From Actinomycetota bacterium (GTDB taxonomy: Bacteria > Actinomycetota > CADDZG01 > WHSQ01), in the NCBI GenBank assembly GCA_030447315.1, contig JAUJPD010000002.1, forward strand, positions 84,545-130,847: DNA of 46,303 bases, read 5' to 3'. Position numbers and translations under genes: made by a program. Under the pieces are notes generated by a model, which saw only the letters and a list, made by a program, of their open reading frames with translations, made no database searches and had not been told where the DNA came from. Positions within the stretch are counted from its first letter, which is position 1. Each line of letters starts with the position of its first letter. This document shows, piece after piece, positions 34,674 to 42,965 of the stretch.

Positions 34674-34985
34674 CTACGCCTTCACGCTCTTCTTGGCTGC
34701 CGCGGTGGTGGCCGTCAGGTCGGCACGGACCGCCTTGCGAACGCTGGTGGCGGCGGCCTTGACCTGGGAACGAGCGCTCTTGGTCTGAGCAACGGCGGTC
34801 TTGCTAGGGGCGGAGTTCTGGATCCGCTTCGAGATGGTGCGACCACGGGTGACGAAGTCGTTGTAGACCTGCTCCGTTTGCTTGAGGTCAGCCAGCGTGC
34901 GCAGATCTCTCACCTTTTCTACGGTGAAGTCTCCGGCGCCGACCACGGCATAGATCAGCTCCTGTGTCCTAGGCAATGTATTCAC
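34674..34985 (-). CDS. Small Ala/Lys-rich protein, HbhA-like
   Basis: 103 aa. N-terminal half is helix-forming (LIYAVVGAGDFTVEKVRDLR, LKQTEQVYNDFVTRGRTI); the C-terminal half is rich in Ala, Lys and Thr (SQVKAAATSVRKAV, ATTAAAKKSVKA), like the lysine-rich tail of mycobacterial heparin-binding haemagglutinin. The VVGAGD segment near the start also matches that family. It is much shorter than HbhA (about 200 aa). The XRE gene just upstream on the same strand is the counterpart of Rv0474, next to hbhA (Rv0475), which supports the call. Confidence 0.7.
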   Translation of the reverse strand: MNTLPRTQELIYAVVGAGDFTVEKVRDLRTLADLKQTEQVYNDFVTRGRTISKRIQNSAPSKTAVAQTKSARSQVKAAATSVRKAVRADLTATTAAAKKSVKA

Positions 34986-35126
34986 CTCCCCTCAATGTGT
35001 GGTTCCGGGAGGAAAGATGACGGGAGACCGGAGCAGCGCCGAGCCTCGCTCGCGCAAACGCGAACGTGATCCGACGTGGGTGGGGGGATGAAGAGGGTCG
35101 CTCCGGTTTCCCGTCAAACCTGTGGT

Positions 35127-35525
35127 TCATTTGTTGGGTTCCTCATCTAAGACGTCTTGCACCGTCGCAGCCGCAGCCACCGGGGCATCGGCGGAGTCGA
35201 GGTAGCTGCGATAGTGGTCGATCAAGGCCTTCTTCTGTCGCTCGTTCAGGTAACCGTCCTTCAAGATCTCCGCGACCAGGTCGTGGTCCCTGTCCTCGTC
35301 CAGGATCCCCGCCTGCACGTACAGCGTCTCGGCCGAGATGCGAAGCGCCTTGGCGATCGCCTGCAGGATCTCGGCGGACGGCTTCCGCAGCCCCCGCTCG
35401 ATCTGGGACAGGTAGGGGTTCGAGATCCCGGCGAGGTCCGAGAGCTTCCTCAGCGACAGCCGGGCACCGCGCCGCTGCTCTCTGATGAACGAGCCCAGCT
35501 CATCGAGCTTCATGCGGCTGCCCAT
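35127..35525 (-). CDS. XRE-family transcriptional regulator (Rv0474-like)
   Basis: 132 aa. N-terminal HTH_3: LGSFIREQRRGARLSLRKLS, then LAGISNPYLSQIERGLRKPS (recognition helix) and ILQAIAKALRISAETLYVQA. The C-terminal 55 residues (DLVAEILKDGYLNERQKKAL) are a short helical tail. ATG 35525 or the in-frame ATG 35513. A strong promoter with TGCAAG repeats precedes it, suggesting autoregulation, and it likely controls the hbhA-like gene 141 bases downstream. Confidence 0.9.
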   Translation of the reverse strand: MGSRMKLDELGSFIREQRRGARLSLRKLSDLAGISNPYLSQIERGLRKPSAEILQAIAKALRISAETLYVQAGILDEDRDHDLVAEILKDGYLNERQKKALIDHYRSYLDSADAPVAAAATVQDVLDEEPNK

Positions 35526-35561
35526 CAACGCTCCTGACCCCGGTCACCTGTCCCCGCTTGC

Positions 35562-35590
35562 TTTATAGCACTCTTGCATAACACTTGCAA
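35562..35590 (-). promoter_or_regulatory. Promoter and possible operator of the XRE gene
   Basis: On the minus strand TTGCAA (35590-35585), a 17-base spacer and TATAAA (35567-35562) make a near-ideal promoter. Two TGCAAG copies (35589-35584 and 35578-35573) are 11 bases apart, about one helical turn, covering the -35 box and spacer: a candidate autoregulatory operator. Confidence 0.6.
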
Positions 35591-35722
35591 GCAGACGCTC
35601 GGCTACTCTCTGTCTAGAGTGGGCGTGGATTCCACGCAAAATCAGCGGTTTTTAACTACAAAGCGTGACTAAAAGACTGCATAACGGGAAGGGTAAAGGT
35701 CGGAAGCGGCGAACCCTTCGGT

Positions 35723-36661
35723 ATGGAGCAGAGGATGAACGAGCGGAATGAGCGGGGTGCCTGGGCACCGGTCGTGGGCGTCGCCCTGGCGCTGGTGACC
35801 GCGGGCTCGCTCACGGTATTCGCCATGGTCGCGCAGCGCGCCAGCCTGGATGGGTTCTCTGCGCGCGGCGTCACCGCACGGTCCGGCCCCTCCTCTCCCG
35901 GAGCCATAACGCTGCCTCCGCCGGGATCGCCCGAGACTTCCTCTGAGGCGGCCGAGGCTGCGGTGAGCTTCCAGACCTCCACTACGACGACCCCCGAGCC
36001 GCCGGCCACGACGGCCGTAGCCGCGACCGGAACGGAGCCGGCACCGGGCGCCTCGCGGACATCGGGAGCAGGGGACGCCTCTGCGACCACGACGAACCAA
36101 CGCGGCGCCAGCGGTCCCGGGCGACCGGCTCCCTCTCCTGATGAGCCCTCGACCGTGGCCGCAGCCGAACCAGGTGGCTTCGCGTTCTTTCGAGGAGGCT
36201 CGACCGGCCCGGAAGCCTCCGGCGACAGCAAGTGCGATCGCGCCAAGCACAAGAGCCGCAAGCACGCGGCCCGGGGCAAAGGTCATGTCAAGGCGAAGTG
36301 CAAGGGACGTCGCCCCGAGAGCGCAGGTCAGCAGAGGAGGCACGCGCAGGGCAAGGGCCAGGGCCAGAGCAAGGGGCACGTCGGCAAGGACGAGAACGAG
36401 ACACGGTCGCCGTCTCGGAGCCACCACGGCCGCCCTGCGAGCTCCTCGGCCCAGCGGGGAAGCTCACACCGCTCGAGGCAGGCCATGGGGCACCGGCGCT
36501 CTCGGCCAACGCCGCACCGGGCCGCCCCATCACGTCCAGCGCCTCGTTCACATCCGGCGCAGGCGAGTCGTTCCGCCGGCAAGAGCAACGGGCACGGCAA
36601 CAGCAAGAGCAACGGGCACGGCAACAGCAAGAGCCGCGGCCGGGGTCACGGCCGGCGCTGA
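35723..36661 (+). CDS. Exported/anchored low-complexity basic protein
   Basis: 312 aa. A single N-terminal hydrophobic segment (WAPVVGVALALVTAGSLTVF) is a signal anchor or signal peptide. Residues about 50-170 are Ser/Thr/Pro/Ala-rich (SFQTSTTTTPEPPATTAV), typical of an unstructured wall-spanning linker. From about 170 the protein is very basic with many Lys, Arg, His, Ser and Gly (CDRAKHKSRKHAARGKGH, then KAKCKGRR with the second of two Cys), ending in a GKSNGHGNSK tandem repeat. Alternative frames also stay open because of GC content, so the exact C-terminal frame is not secure. Function unknown. Confidence 0.6.
   Translation: MEQRMNERNERGAWAPVVGVALALVTAGSLTVFAMVAQRASLDGFSARGVTARSGPSSPGAITLPPPGSPETSSEAAEAAVSFQTSTTTTPEPPATTAVAATGTEPAPGASRTSGAGDASATTTNQRGASGPGRPAPSPDEPSTVAAAEPGGFAFFRGGSTGPEASGDSKCDRAKHKSRKHAARGKGHVKAKCKGRRPESAGQQRRHAQGKGQGQSKGHVGKDENETRSPSRSHHGRPASSSAQRGSSHRSRQAMGHRRSRPTPHRAAPSRPAPRSHPAQASRSAGKSNGHGNSKSNGHGNSKSRGRGHGRR
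36581..36634 (+). repeat. 24-bp tandem repeat in a coding region
   Basis: Two exact 24-base units (36581-36604 and 36605-36628) plus AAGAGC encode KSNGHGNS twice, inside the basic C-terminus of the exported protein. Confidence 0.85.
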
Positions 36662-36686
36662 AACGGTTACGCCTGGAAGCCGACGC

Positions 36687-37232
36687 TCACCGAAGAAGGT
36701 CGTTCGGATCCGACTCGCCGCTGGTGTAGCGGCGCACGATCTCGGTCGACAACGCATCGAGAACCTCGTGAACGCTGCGCCTCTTGCCGGAGAGATTCTT
36801 CTCGTGATCTCCCAATGACTCGATGATCTTGCGGATCTCGTCGGTAGGTACCTGAGCCAGACGTGCCAGCGTCTGCTCTCCCACAATCTCCTCCACGCGA
36901 CGACGCGGGATATCGGTGTTGCGAGGGATGGAGAGGTCGGGTGCCCGAGAGGGAAGAGGCGCGGAGCCTCCGGCCGAACGAGGGTCTTCCGCCAGGATCT
37001 GAGGGAGTCGGGATATGAGATCACCCGTGGCCTTGCCGGTTCGCTGATCGAGCTCGGCCGAGAGGATGTCGACACGAGCCTGGCACAGACGTCGCTCGAA
37101 CGAGACCTCGTTCTCGCCCTCGGCGCACTCGTCGCGCATCTCCCTCAGCTCGTCGATCGAGCGCTGCTGCACCCCCTCCAGATATTCCGGCTCGATGATC
37201 CGATCGACCAGGCGACGTTTGACCTCGTTCAT
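36687..37232 (-). CDS. RsiG-like c-di-GMP-binding anti-sigma factor homologue
   Basis: 181 aa, mostly helical. Residues about 40-56 (ENEVSFERRLCQARVD) match exactly the E-x3-S-x2-R-x3-Q-x3-D c-di-GMP-binding motif described for RsiG, which in Streptomyces sequesters the sigma factor WhiG when loaded with c-di-GMP. Streptomyces RsiG has two copies on an antiparallel hairpin; only one is visible here, as reported for the ancestral homodimeric form in Rubrobacter. The C-terminal half (RRVEEIVGEQTLARLAQVPT, LSGKRRSVHEVLDALSTEI) is a second conserved region of unknown role. ATG 37232 overlaps the BKACE stop (ATGA)... in the order rsiG-like first is downstream. No WhiG is in the window. Confidence 0.8.
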   Translation of the reverse strand: MNEVKRRLVDRIIEPEYLEGVQQRSIDELREMRDECAEGENEVSFERRLCQARVDILSAELDQRTGKATGDLISRLPQILAEDPRSAGGSAPLPSRAPDLSIPRNTDIPRRRVEEIVGEQTLARLAQVPTDEIRKIIESLGDHEKNLSGKRRSVHEVLDALSTEIVRRYTSGESDPNDLLR

Positions 37233-38067
37233 GAGGTGAGCGTACCGCCTCGAACCGAGGACAGCTCCAGAAGGGAGCGGGCCTCGGCCGGACCGGCTAC
37301 CGGTCTGCCTCGGTCCCGGGCCAGGTCCGCAGCCCGCTCGACGAGCTCCGCGTTCGAGGTGGCCAGCCGCCCCGGCCCGAGGTAGCGAACGTCTTCGAAG
37401 CCCGTGCGGACGTGTCCTCCGGACGCGATGGTCTCCTCGGCGACCGCCAGATGGGCCCGGCCGATCCCGGTGGCGGACCAGGTTGCCCCGGTGGGCAAGC
37501 GCTCCACGAGGAAGGGGATCACGCCGGGCCCGGGAGGCAACGCGCCGGGTACCCCCAGCACCAAGTCGAAGTGCTGGTGATGGCGTTCACCATGCCGCTC
37601 ATACAGGGTCAGGGCGTTGGCGATCATGCCTGCTTCGAAGATCTCGAACTCGGGCATCGTCCCACCGCCGCGCATCGCCACATAGAGCCGTTCGATCACC
37701 GGGGCCGGGTTCAAGAAGACATCGTTGCCGAAGTTCACGCTGCCGGTGGTGAGGGTCGCCATCTCCGGGTTCAGCGACAACGGAGCGGCCCGCGCCGCCT
37801 CGTCGTCGCCCAGCGAGCCGCCCGTGGTGAACTGCACGATCAGGTCGGTAGCCGCGGTGATGGCTTGGTGGGCGCGGCGGAAAGTCTCGACGTCCATGGT
37901 CGGACGTCCGCCTTCATCGCGGACATGGAGATGGTAGATGGACGCCCCGGCTGCTTCGCATCCGGCTGCATCGCGCGCCAGCTCATCCGGGGTGATCGGC
38001 AGGTTCGGCTGCTGCTCGCGCGTGAGCTCGGCCCCCACTGCGGCGACCGTGATGATCAAAGGTTGCA
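37229..38067 (-). CDS. BKACE-family beta-keto acid cleavage enzyme
   Basis: About 279 aa from TTG 38067. Zinc-dependent TIM barrel that condenses a beta-keto acid with acetyl-CoA and cleaves it to a CoA ester and acetoacetate; the founding member is 3-keto-5-aminohexanoate cleavage enzyme of lysine fermentation. Seen: IITVAAVGAELTREQQPNLP, EAAGASIYHLHVRDEGGRPT (the HxH zinc ligands), VQFTTGGSLGD, NPEMATLTTGSVNFG, and WSATGIGRAHL. TTG start because no ATG/GTG lies near the conserved N-terminus; a longer frame upstream is antisense to nothing useful but covers the M23 gene end. Stop overlaps the rsiG-like... start region at 37229-37232. Confidence 0.85.
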
Positions 38068-38082
38068 AGGCGGCCTCTGCTG

Positions 38083-39177
38083 TTAGCAGAGAGAGGCGAC
38101 GAGCGGATATGGGTTGATCGCTGCTCCGCCGCCTGGGTGGTACTCGAAGTGAACGTGCGGGGTGCCGGCGGCGTTGCCGGTGTCGCCAACGGTTGCTATC
38201 TGTTGGCCTACCGAGACATGCCCGCCGGTAACGAGGTTCTGCTGGTTGTGCATGTACCAGTACTGATGCCCGTCGTCGCCGGACAGAAAGATCATGTTCC
38301 CGCCGCTTCCGTCGTAAGCCGCATAGGTGATCGTGCCGGAGGTGATCGCAACTACCGGAGTCCCGTAAGCGGCCATCATGTCGGTGCCCTGATGGGTGTG
38401 CCCGGCGCGCGGCGCGCCCCAACTGTCGATGAAGGAGACCGCGCCCGCTACGGGACAGGTCATGCCCCCGGTAGATCGCACCACCGGCGCCGGTGCCGGT
38501 GCCGCCGCGGCAACGGGTGCGGCCGGAGCTGGTGCGGCCGGTGCGGCCGGGGCCGGGGCCGGGGCCTGTTTCAACAGCTCCGCCTTGAGGCTTTCGTACT
38601 CGTCCGAGACCTCCTCGAACTTCGCCTGCAGGAGATCGTTCTCCTCGGCTAGTTGCTCCGTCGCCGCATCGAGACGTTTCGTGTCGGCAGCCCATTGCTC
38701 TTCCAGCTGGGCCAGCTCGGCCTGGGAACGAGCCAGCTTGACGAAAGCCGAACCGTCGTCCAGCGAAACCTGGGAGAGAACCTCGGTACGGTCCATCAGG
38801 TCCGAGAGGTCCGCGGATCCGAACAACGCCTCGAGCATCTCGGAGTTCCCGTCCATGTACAGATCGCGCGCGCGTGCGACAACCGTCGCGCGCAGCTTGC
38901 CCTGCTGGGCCTGAAGGATCTCCATGCGCTCTTCGGATTCCTCCATCCGGTGGTGGAGCACGTCTTGCTCCGTTCGCAGATCCTCGATGCGGGTTTGGGC
39001 CGCGTTGAGCTCAGCCTGGAGATCGTCCATCCGGGCTTGTAGCTCCGACAGCGTCTCGCCACCCACCGCGTTGGGGGCAACCAGCGACACCGATACCAAG
39101 GTCACCATGAGTGAGACGACGGCCAGACGAAGCAGCTGAGAGCGGCGTCGTGTAGACACAGCGGTCGACGGTAGCAC
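38083..39177 (-). CDS. Secreted M23-family peptidase with coiled-coil domain
   Basis: 364 aa. Signal peptide LLRLAVVSLMVTLVSVSLVA, then a coiled coil of about 170 residues (ELQARMDDLQAELNAAQTRI, MRMEILQAQQ-like repeats), an Ala/Pro linker (residues about 215-245) and a LytM domain: SWGAPRAGHTHQGTDMMAAY (HxxxD zinc ligands), GNMIFLSGDDGHQYWYMHN, and GTPHVHFEYHPGG (HxH). Layout matches EnvC/RipA-type activators or DD-endopeptidases that cut peptidoglycan; zinc ligands look complete, so it may be active. The ATG at 39177 gives a normal signal peptide. BKACE follows 15 bases downstream. Confidence 0.9.
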   Translation of the reverse strand: MLPSTAVSTRRRSQLLRLAVVSLMVTLVSVSLVAPNAVGGETLSELQARMDDLQAELNAAQTRIEDLRTEQDVLHHRMEESEERMEILQAQQGKLRATVVARARDLYMDGNSEMLEALFGSADLSDLMDRTEVLSQVSLDDGSAFVKLARSQAELAQLEEQWAADTKRLDAATEQLAEENDLLQAKFEEVSDEYESLKAELLKQAPAPAPAAPAAPAPAAPVAAAAPAPAPVVRSTGGMTCPVAGAVSFIDSWGAPRAGHTHQGTDMMAAYGTPVVAITSGTITYAAYDGSGGNMIFLSGDDGHQYWYMHNQQNLVTGGHVSVGQQIATVGDTGNAAGTPHVHFEYHPGGGAAINPYPLVASLC

Positions 39178-39291
39178 AGGGACCTTCGGCGGCCCCCAGC
39201 AAGATCCTGGCCCGTCACCACCCGGCCGCGCCCGTAGGTGGCGCGGGAAACCCCCTCATCAACGTGCGGCAACAGGAGTAACTTTGTCCCC

Positions 39292-39911
39292 ATGAGAGGG
39301 GTCGAGGACTACCTCGAAGAGATAAAGCGGCTGGAAGAGGACGGCGACCGGATCACCGCGACCGTCCTGGCGCGCACGTTGGAGGTCTCTCTCCCGTCGG
39401 CGTCCGAGATGCTCAAGCGGCTCGCCGCGGAGGGTTACCTGACGCGCGAGAGAGCCGGCACGATCCTGCTGACGCCGGACGGTCGCCGCCTCGCCCACAC
39501 CATGTTGCGTCGCCACCGCCTCGTGGAATGTCTCTTGGTGCAGACCCTGGGGATGGCGGGCACGAGGTGCACGGGGAAGCGCACAAGATCGAGCACGCTA
39601 TCTCGGCCCGCGTCGAAGAGGCCATGGCGAAGTCACTCGACTATCCGGACTACTGCCCCCACGGACATCCCATCTGCCCGGTGGACCTGCGCTCGCTCCG
39701 TCGTCTCAGCGAGCTGGAACCAGGCGCGCACGGGGTAGTGGCACAGATCTCGGAGCACGGAGAGGTGCTTCCATATCTCGACTCGATCGGGATACGACCG
39801 GGGGCCGAGGTCGCGGTCAAAGACGTGGCGCCGCTCGAGGGTCCGATGACCATCGAAACCGAAGCCGGCATCAGCGGCCTGGGGCGCAGCTGGCGATGCT
39901 CGTGCGGCTAG
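39292..39911 (+). CDS. DtxR/IdeR-family metal-dependent regulator, frameshifted
   Basis: Start MRGVEDYLEEIKRLEEDGDR (ATG 39292), winged helix with LARTLEVSLPSASEMLKRLA and LTRERAGTILLTPDGRRLAH, then RRHRLVECLLVQTLGM. An indel near 39545 moves to the frame with EVHGEAHKIEHAISARVEEA, carrying the Glu/His metal ligands, then DYCPHGHPI and a C-terminal SH3-like FeoA domain (VVAQISEHGEVLPYLDSIGI, GAEVAVKDVAPLEG). Represses iron or manganese uptake genes with metal bound. The final SWRCSCG has two Cys, unusual but not impossible. Confidence 0.88.
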
Positions 39912-39990
39912 GAAGCGACGACCCGCTGCCCTAGCCGCCGTGCTCCGTGCGCGAGAGGGACCGCTGTAGCGTCGCACGCTCTCGAGTGGA

Positions 39991-41155
39991 TCAGAGACCT
40001 AGCGTGCGCCCGATTATCTCTCGCATGACCTCTGAGGTCCCCCCGATCGGGCCGAGGCGCGCATCGCGCAGCGCTCGCTCGGCCGGGAACTCCGTGATGT
40101 ATCCGTAGCCCCCGTGGATCTGGACGCACTCGTCGGCCACGTGGAAGGCGAGCTCGCTGGTGTAGAGCTTGGCCATCGCGACCTGCCGGATCGCATCCTC
40201 GCCCCCGATGTAGAGGCGCAGCGCGTTGTAGGTCATGGCGCCCCGCCTCGATCCGAGTCGCCATGTCGGCGAAGCGGTGTCGCCACACCTGGAACTTGCC
40301 GAGCGGCCGGTTGAAGGCGGTGCGGTCGAGGGCATATGCCTTGGCCACGTCGTAGATCCGCTGAGCGCCCGCGACCTGACCGAGCGCCATCACCAGCCGC
40401 TCCCATGCGAAGTTCTTCATGATGGCGACGAAGCCCGAGCCCTCGTCGCCGAGACGGTTCGAGTCCGGGGCGCGCACGTTGGAGAAGACGAGCTCCCCGG
40501 TTTGTCCGGACCGCCACCCGAGCATGCGCATCTTGGTGGCGTCGAATCCCGGGCTGGTCTTCTCGACGACGAAGAGCGTGATGCCACGGTGCCCGGCCTC
40601 GGGATCGGTCTTCGCGGCCACGACCACGAAGTCGGCCCAGGCTCCGTTGGTGATGAACAGCTTGGTCCCGTTCAAGATCCCAGTCGTCGCCCTCGCGTCG
40701 CGCGGTCATCTTCAGAGCAGCCACATCGGAGCCTGCGTCCGGCTCGGTAACTGCCAGGGCCCCGATCGTGGTTCCCTCCAGGGCCGGGGGAAGCCATCTC
40801 TGCTGCTGTGCTTCGGTGCCGAAGTTGAAGATGTAGAGACAGCCGAGGTCCTTGTGCGCCGCGAGACAGGCCGAGACGCCCCCGGAGCCACAGCGCGCGA
40901 TCTCCTCGGTGACCACGGCATCTGCGAGGAGGTCGGGACCCGAACCACCGAGCTCGGGCGGGTACTTGCACCCGAGCAGGCCGAGCCGGCCGGCCCGAAC
41001 GAAGACATCGCGCGGGAAACACTCCGCTCGTTCCCACTCCGCGGCGTGGGGGCAAGCTCTTTGTCTACGAAAGCACGAACGTGATGACGGAACTCCGTGT
41101 GCTGGGGGCCGAAGAGCTCGGTGGCTACCGGCTCGGTCGCAGCGTGAACGCTCAC
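39991..41155 (-). CDS. Acyl-CoA dehydrogenase 1, frameshifted
   Basis: FAD-dependent alpha,beta-dehydrogenation of acyl-CoA. GTG 41155 overlaps the stop of acyl-CoA dehydrogenase 2 (GTGA). Pieces over three frames: TEFRHHVRAFVDKELAP, VVTEEIARCGSGGVSACLAA, ALAVTEPDAGSDVAALKMTA (FAD contact), LNGTKLFITNGAWADFVVVA, KMRMLGWRSGQTGELVFSNV, ERLVMALGQVAGAQRIYDVA, DECVQIHGGYGYITEFPAER with the FAD-binding and catalytic-region residues, and the end LGPIGGTSEVMREIIGRTLG. Four indels. Chain-length specificity unknown; both copies resemble short/branched-chain types. Confidence 0.88.
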
Positions 41156-42305
41156 AGGCCCTCCATCCGGCCGATCACGTCCCGCATCACTTCGTCGGCG
41201 CCACCGCCTATCCGGATCAGGCGGCAGTCGCGCCAGGCGCACTCTCTGGATGGGGACCTCCATCGTGTAGCCGTACCCGCCGAAGATCTGCAACGCCTTG
41301 TCGGCGACCTTCCAGGCGACCTCGCCCGTGAGCAGCTTCGCCATCGAGATCTCGCGCACCGGATACTCGCCATTGTTGACCTTCCACGCGGCGGTATAGA
41401 CGAGCTGCTGCGCGGCCTCGATGTCGGTTGCCATGTCCGCCAAAGCGTGCCGGATCACCTGGTGCTTGCCGATCGGCTTGCCGAACGTCTCTCGTTGCTG
41501 CGCGTGTAGGCGAGGGCGGCTTCGAAGGAGCGGCGTGCGCCTGCGATCGAGCCCGCGGCCCCCACGAGACGTTCGCCCTGGAGCTCCCAGGAGATGTTGT
41601 AGAAGCCCTCTCCTTCGTTGCCGAGCAAGGCGTCGTCTTCGACGAACATGTCGGTGAAGGTGATCTCGGCGGTGTCGCTCGTCCTCATCCCCAGCTTGTC
41701 GAGCGTTCGCTCGACCTTGTAACCCCCGGTGTCTTGGTGTCGATCAGGAACAGCGAGATGCCTTGGTGGCCGGCGTCACGGTCGGTCTTGGCCACCAGCG
41801 TCATAGCGTCTGCGCGCCGGCCGTTCGTGATGAAGATCTTGGAACCGTTGATGACCCACCCGTCGTCGACTTGCGCGCGGTGGTCTTGATCCCGGCGACG
41901 TCGGAGCCTGCATCGGGTTCGGTGATACCGAGACAGAAGATCTTCTCGCCCTTGATCGCGGGCGTCAGATAACGCTGCTTCTGCTCGTCGGTACCAAACT
42001 TCGCCACCGGCGGGACGGCCATATCGGTCTGCACCGCGACGGCCATCGCGCACCCCTCCGGAGTTGCAGCGGCACATCTCTTCCGCCAGCACGATGTTGC
42101 AGAGGTAGTCCCCGCCGCCTCCGCCGTCGCTCTCGGGATAAGAGAGACCCAGCAGGCCGAGCTCCCCCATGCGGGAAAAGACCCAGTCGGGGAAGTCACC
42201 GCCGCTCTCCCACTCGTCGGCATGAGGTGCAAGCTCGGTCTCCACGAACGACCTGATCGAGCTACGCAACTGTTCGTGCTCCGGGGAGAAGGGCCACGAC
42301 GGCAT
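41152..42305 (-). CDS. Acyl-CoA dehydrogenase 2, frameshifted
   Basis: Start MPSWPFSPEHEQLRSSIRSF (ATG 42305), then ELAPHADEWESGGDFPDWVF, GLLGLSYPESDGGGGGDY, GITEPDAGSDVAGIKT in a second frame, DGWVINGSKIFITNGRRADA, DTAEITFTDMFVEDDALLGN (third piece), GERLVGAAGSIAGARRSFEA, and ADKALQIFGGYGYTMEVPIQ before the final GADEVMRDVIGRMEGL. At least four indels. Upstream member of a coupled pair with acyl-CoA dehydrogenase 1; such tandem pairs often serve side-chain or branched-chain catabolism and can form heteromers in actinobacteria, which is inference here. Confidence 0.88.
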
Positions 42306-42384
42306 CGGCGAAACATAGCTGGTGCCGCCCCCGCCGGTTGATGCATCGAGACACCTAAAACGGCGGCTGGGGCATCATCGGGTC

Positions 42385-42958
42385 ATGCGAAAACTCTTGG
42401 CGGCCCTCCTGTCGGCAGTGGCTGTGCTTGCGACGGGTTGCGCCGTGTCTCGTGAGACCTCGTCCTCGCAAGTGGACGTTCCCGTCCGTCGCGGCGAGCG
42501 AGCCCGCCGCAGACAAGGGCGGGAGACGTGCGAAACCGGCCCCCGAGAAATCCGGCCCCCGAGAACGCGGCCCCGACTTCGAGGTCACGACCTTTTCCGG
42601 CGACACCTTCGCTCTGGCCGAGCAACGCGGCACCCCCGTCGTCCTCAACTTCTGGGAATCGTGGTGACTGCAGTGCCAAGCGGAGCAACCGCACCTCAAC
42701 CAGTTGGCTGAGGAGTTCGACGGAGAGGTCACCTTCGCGGGGGTCTCGAACAACGACTCCATCGACGACGGCAAGGGCTACGTCGCCGAGTACGAGGTTC
42801 CCTACGCCATGGCCAACGCGCCCGAGGTGTGGGAGGCGTACGGCGTTCCCTACCAGCCGGTGACGATCGTGATCGGACCCGATGGAGGCATCGCCGATCG
42901 CTTCGACGGCCCCGTCACCTACGAGGCCCTCAAAGCATCGATCGAAGCCACGATCTAG
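42385..42958 (+). CDS. TlpA-like thioredoxin lipoprotein with in-frame UGA in the CxxC position (candidate selenoprotein)
   Basis: Start MRKLLAALLSAVAVLATGCA is a lipoprotein signal with its lipobox Cys. An indel near 42485 changes frame; then GPDFEVTTFSGDTFALAEQR, GTPVVLNFWESW, a TGA (42665-42667), and in the same frame LQCQAEQPHLNQLAEEFDGE, VTFAGVSNNDSIDDG, YGVPYQPVTIVIGPDGG. The family motif is W-C-x-x-C; here TGA sits exactly at the first Cys, giving W-U-x-x-C. Coding continues at full quality after it to TAG 42956. Either selenocysteine is inserted (a short hairpin follows at 42680-42692) or a single-base error turned TGC into TGA. Other genes here use TGA as stop, so general recoding is excluded. 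Role: thiol-disulfide exchange outside the membrane. Confidence 0.75.
42680..42692 (+). promoter_or_regulatory. Possible SECIS-like hairpin after the in-frame UGA
   Basis: GCGG (42680-42683) and CCGC (42689-42692) pair around an AGCAA loop; the loop begins 17 bases after the UGA. A short stem with a G near the start of a small apical loop at this distance fits the loose form of bacterial SECIS elements, but a 4-bp stem is weak evidence in GC-rich DNA. Confidence 0.25.
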
Positions 42959-42965
42959 CCGCGCG

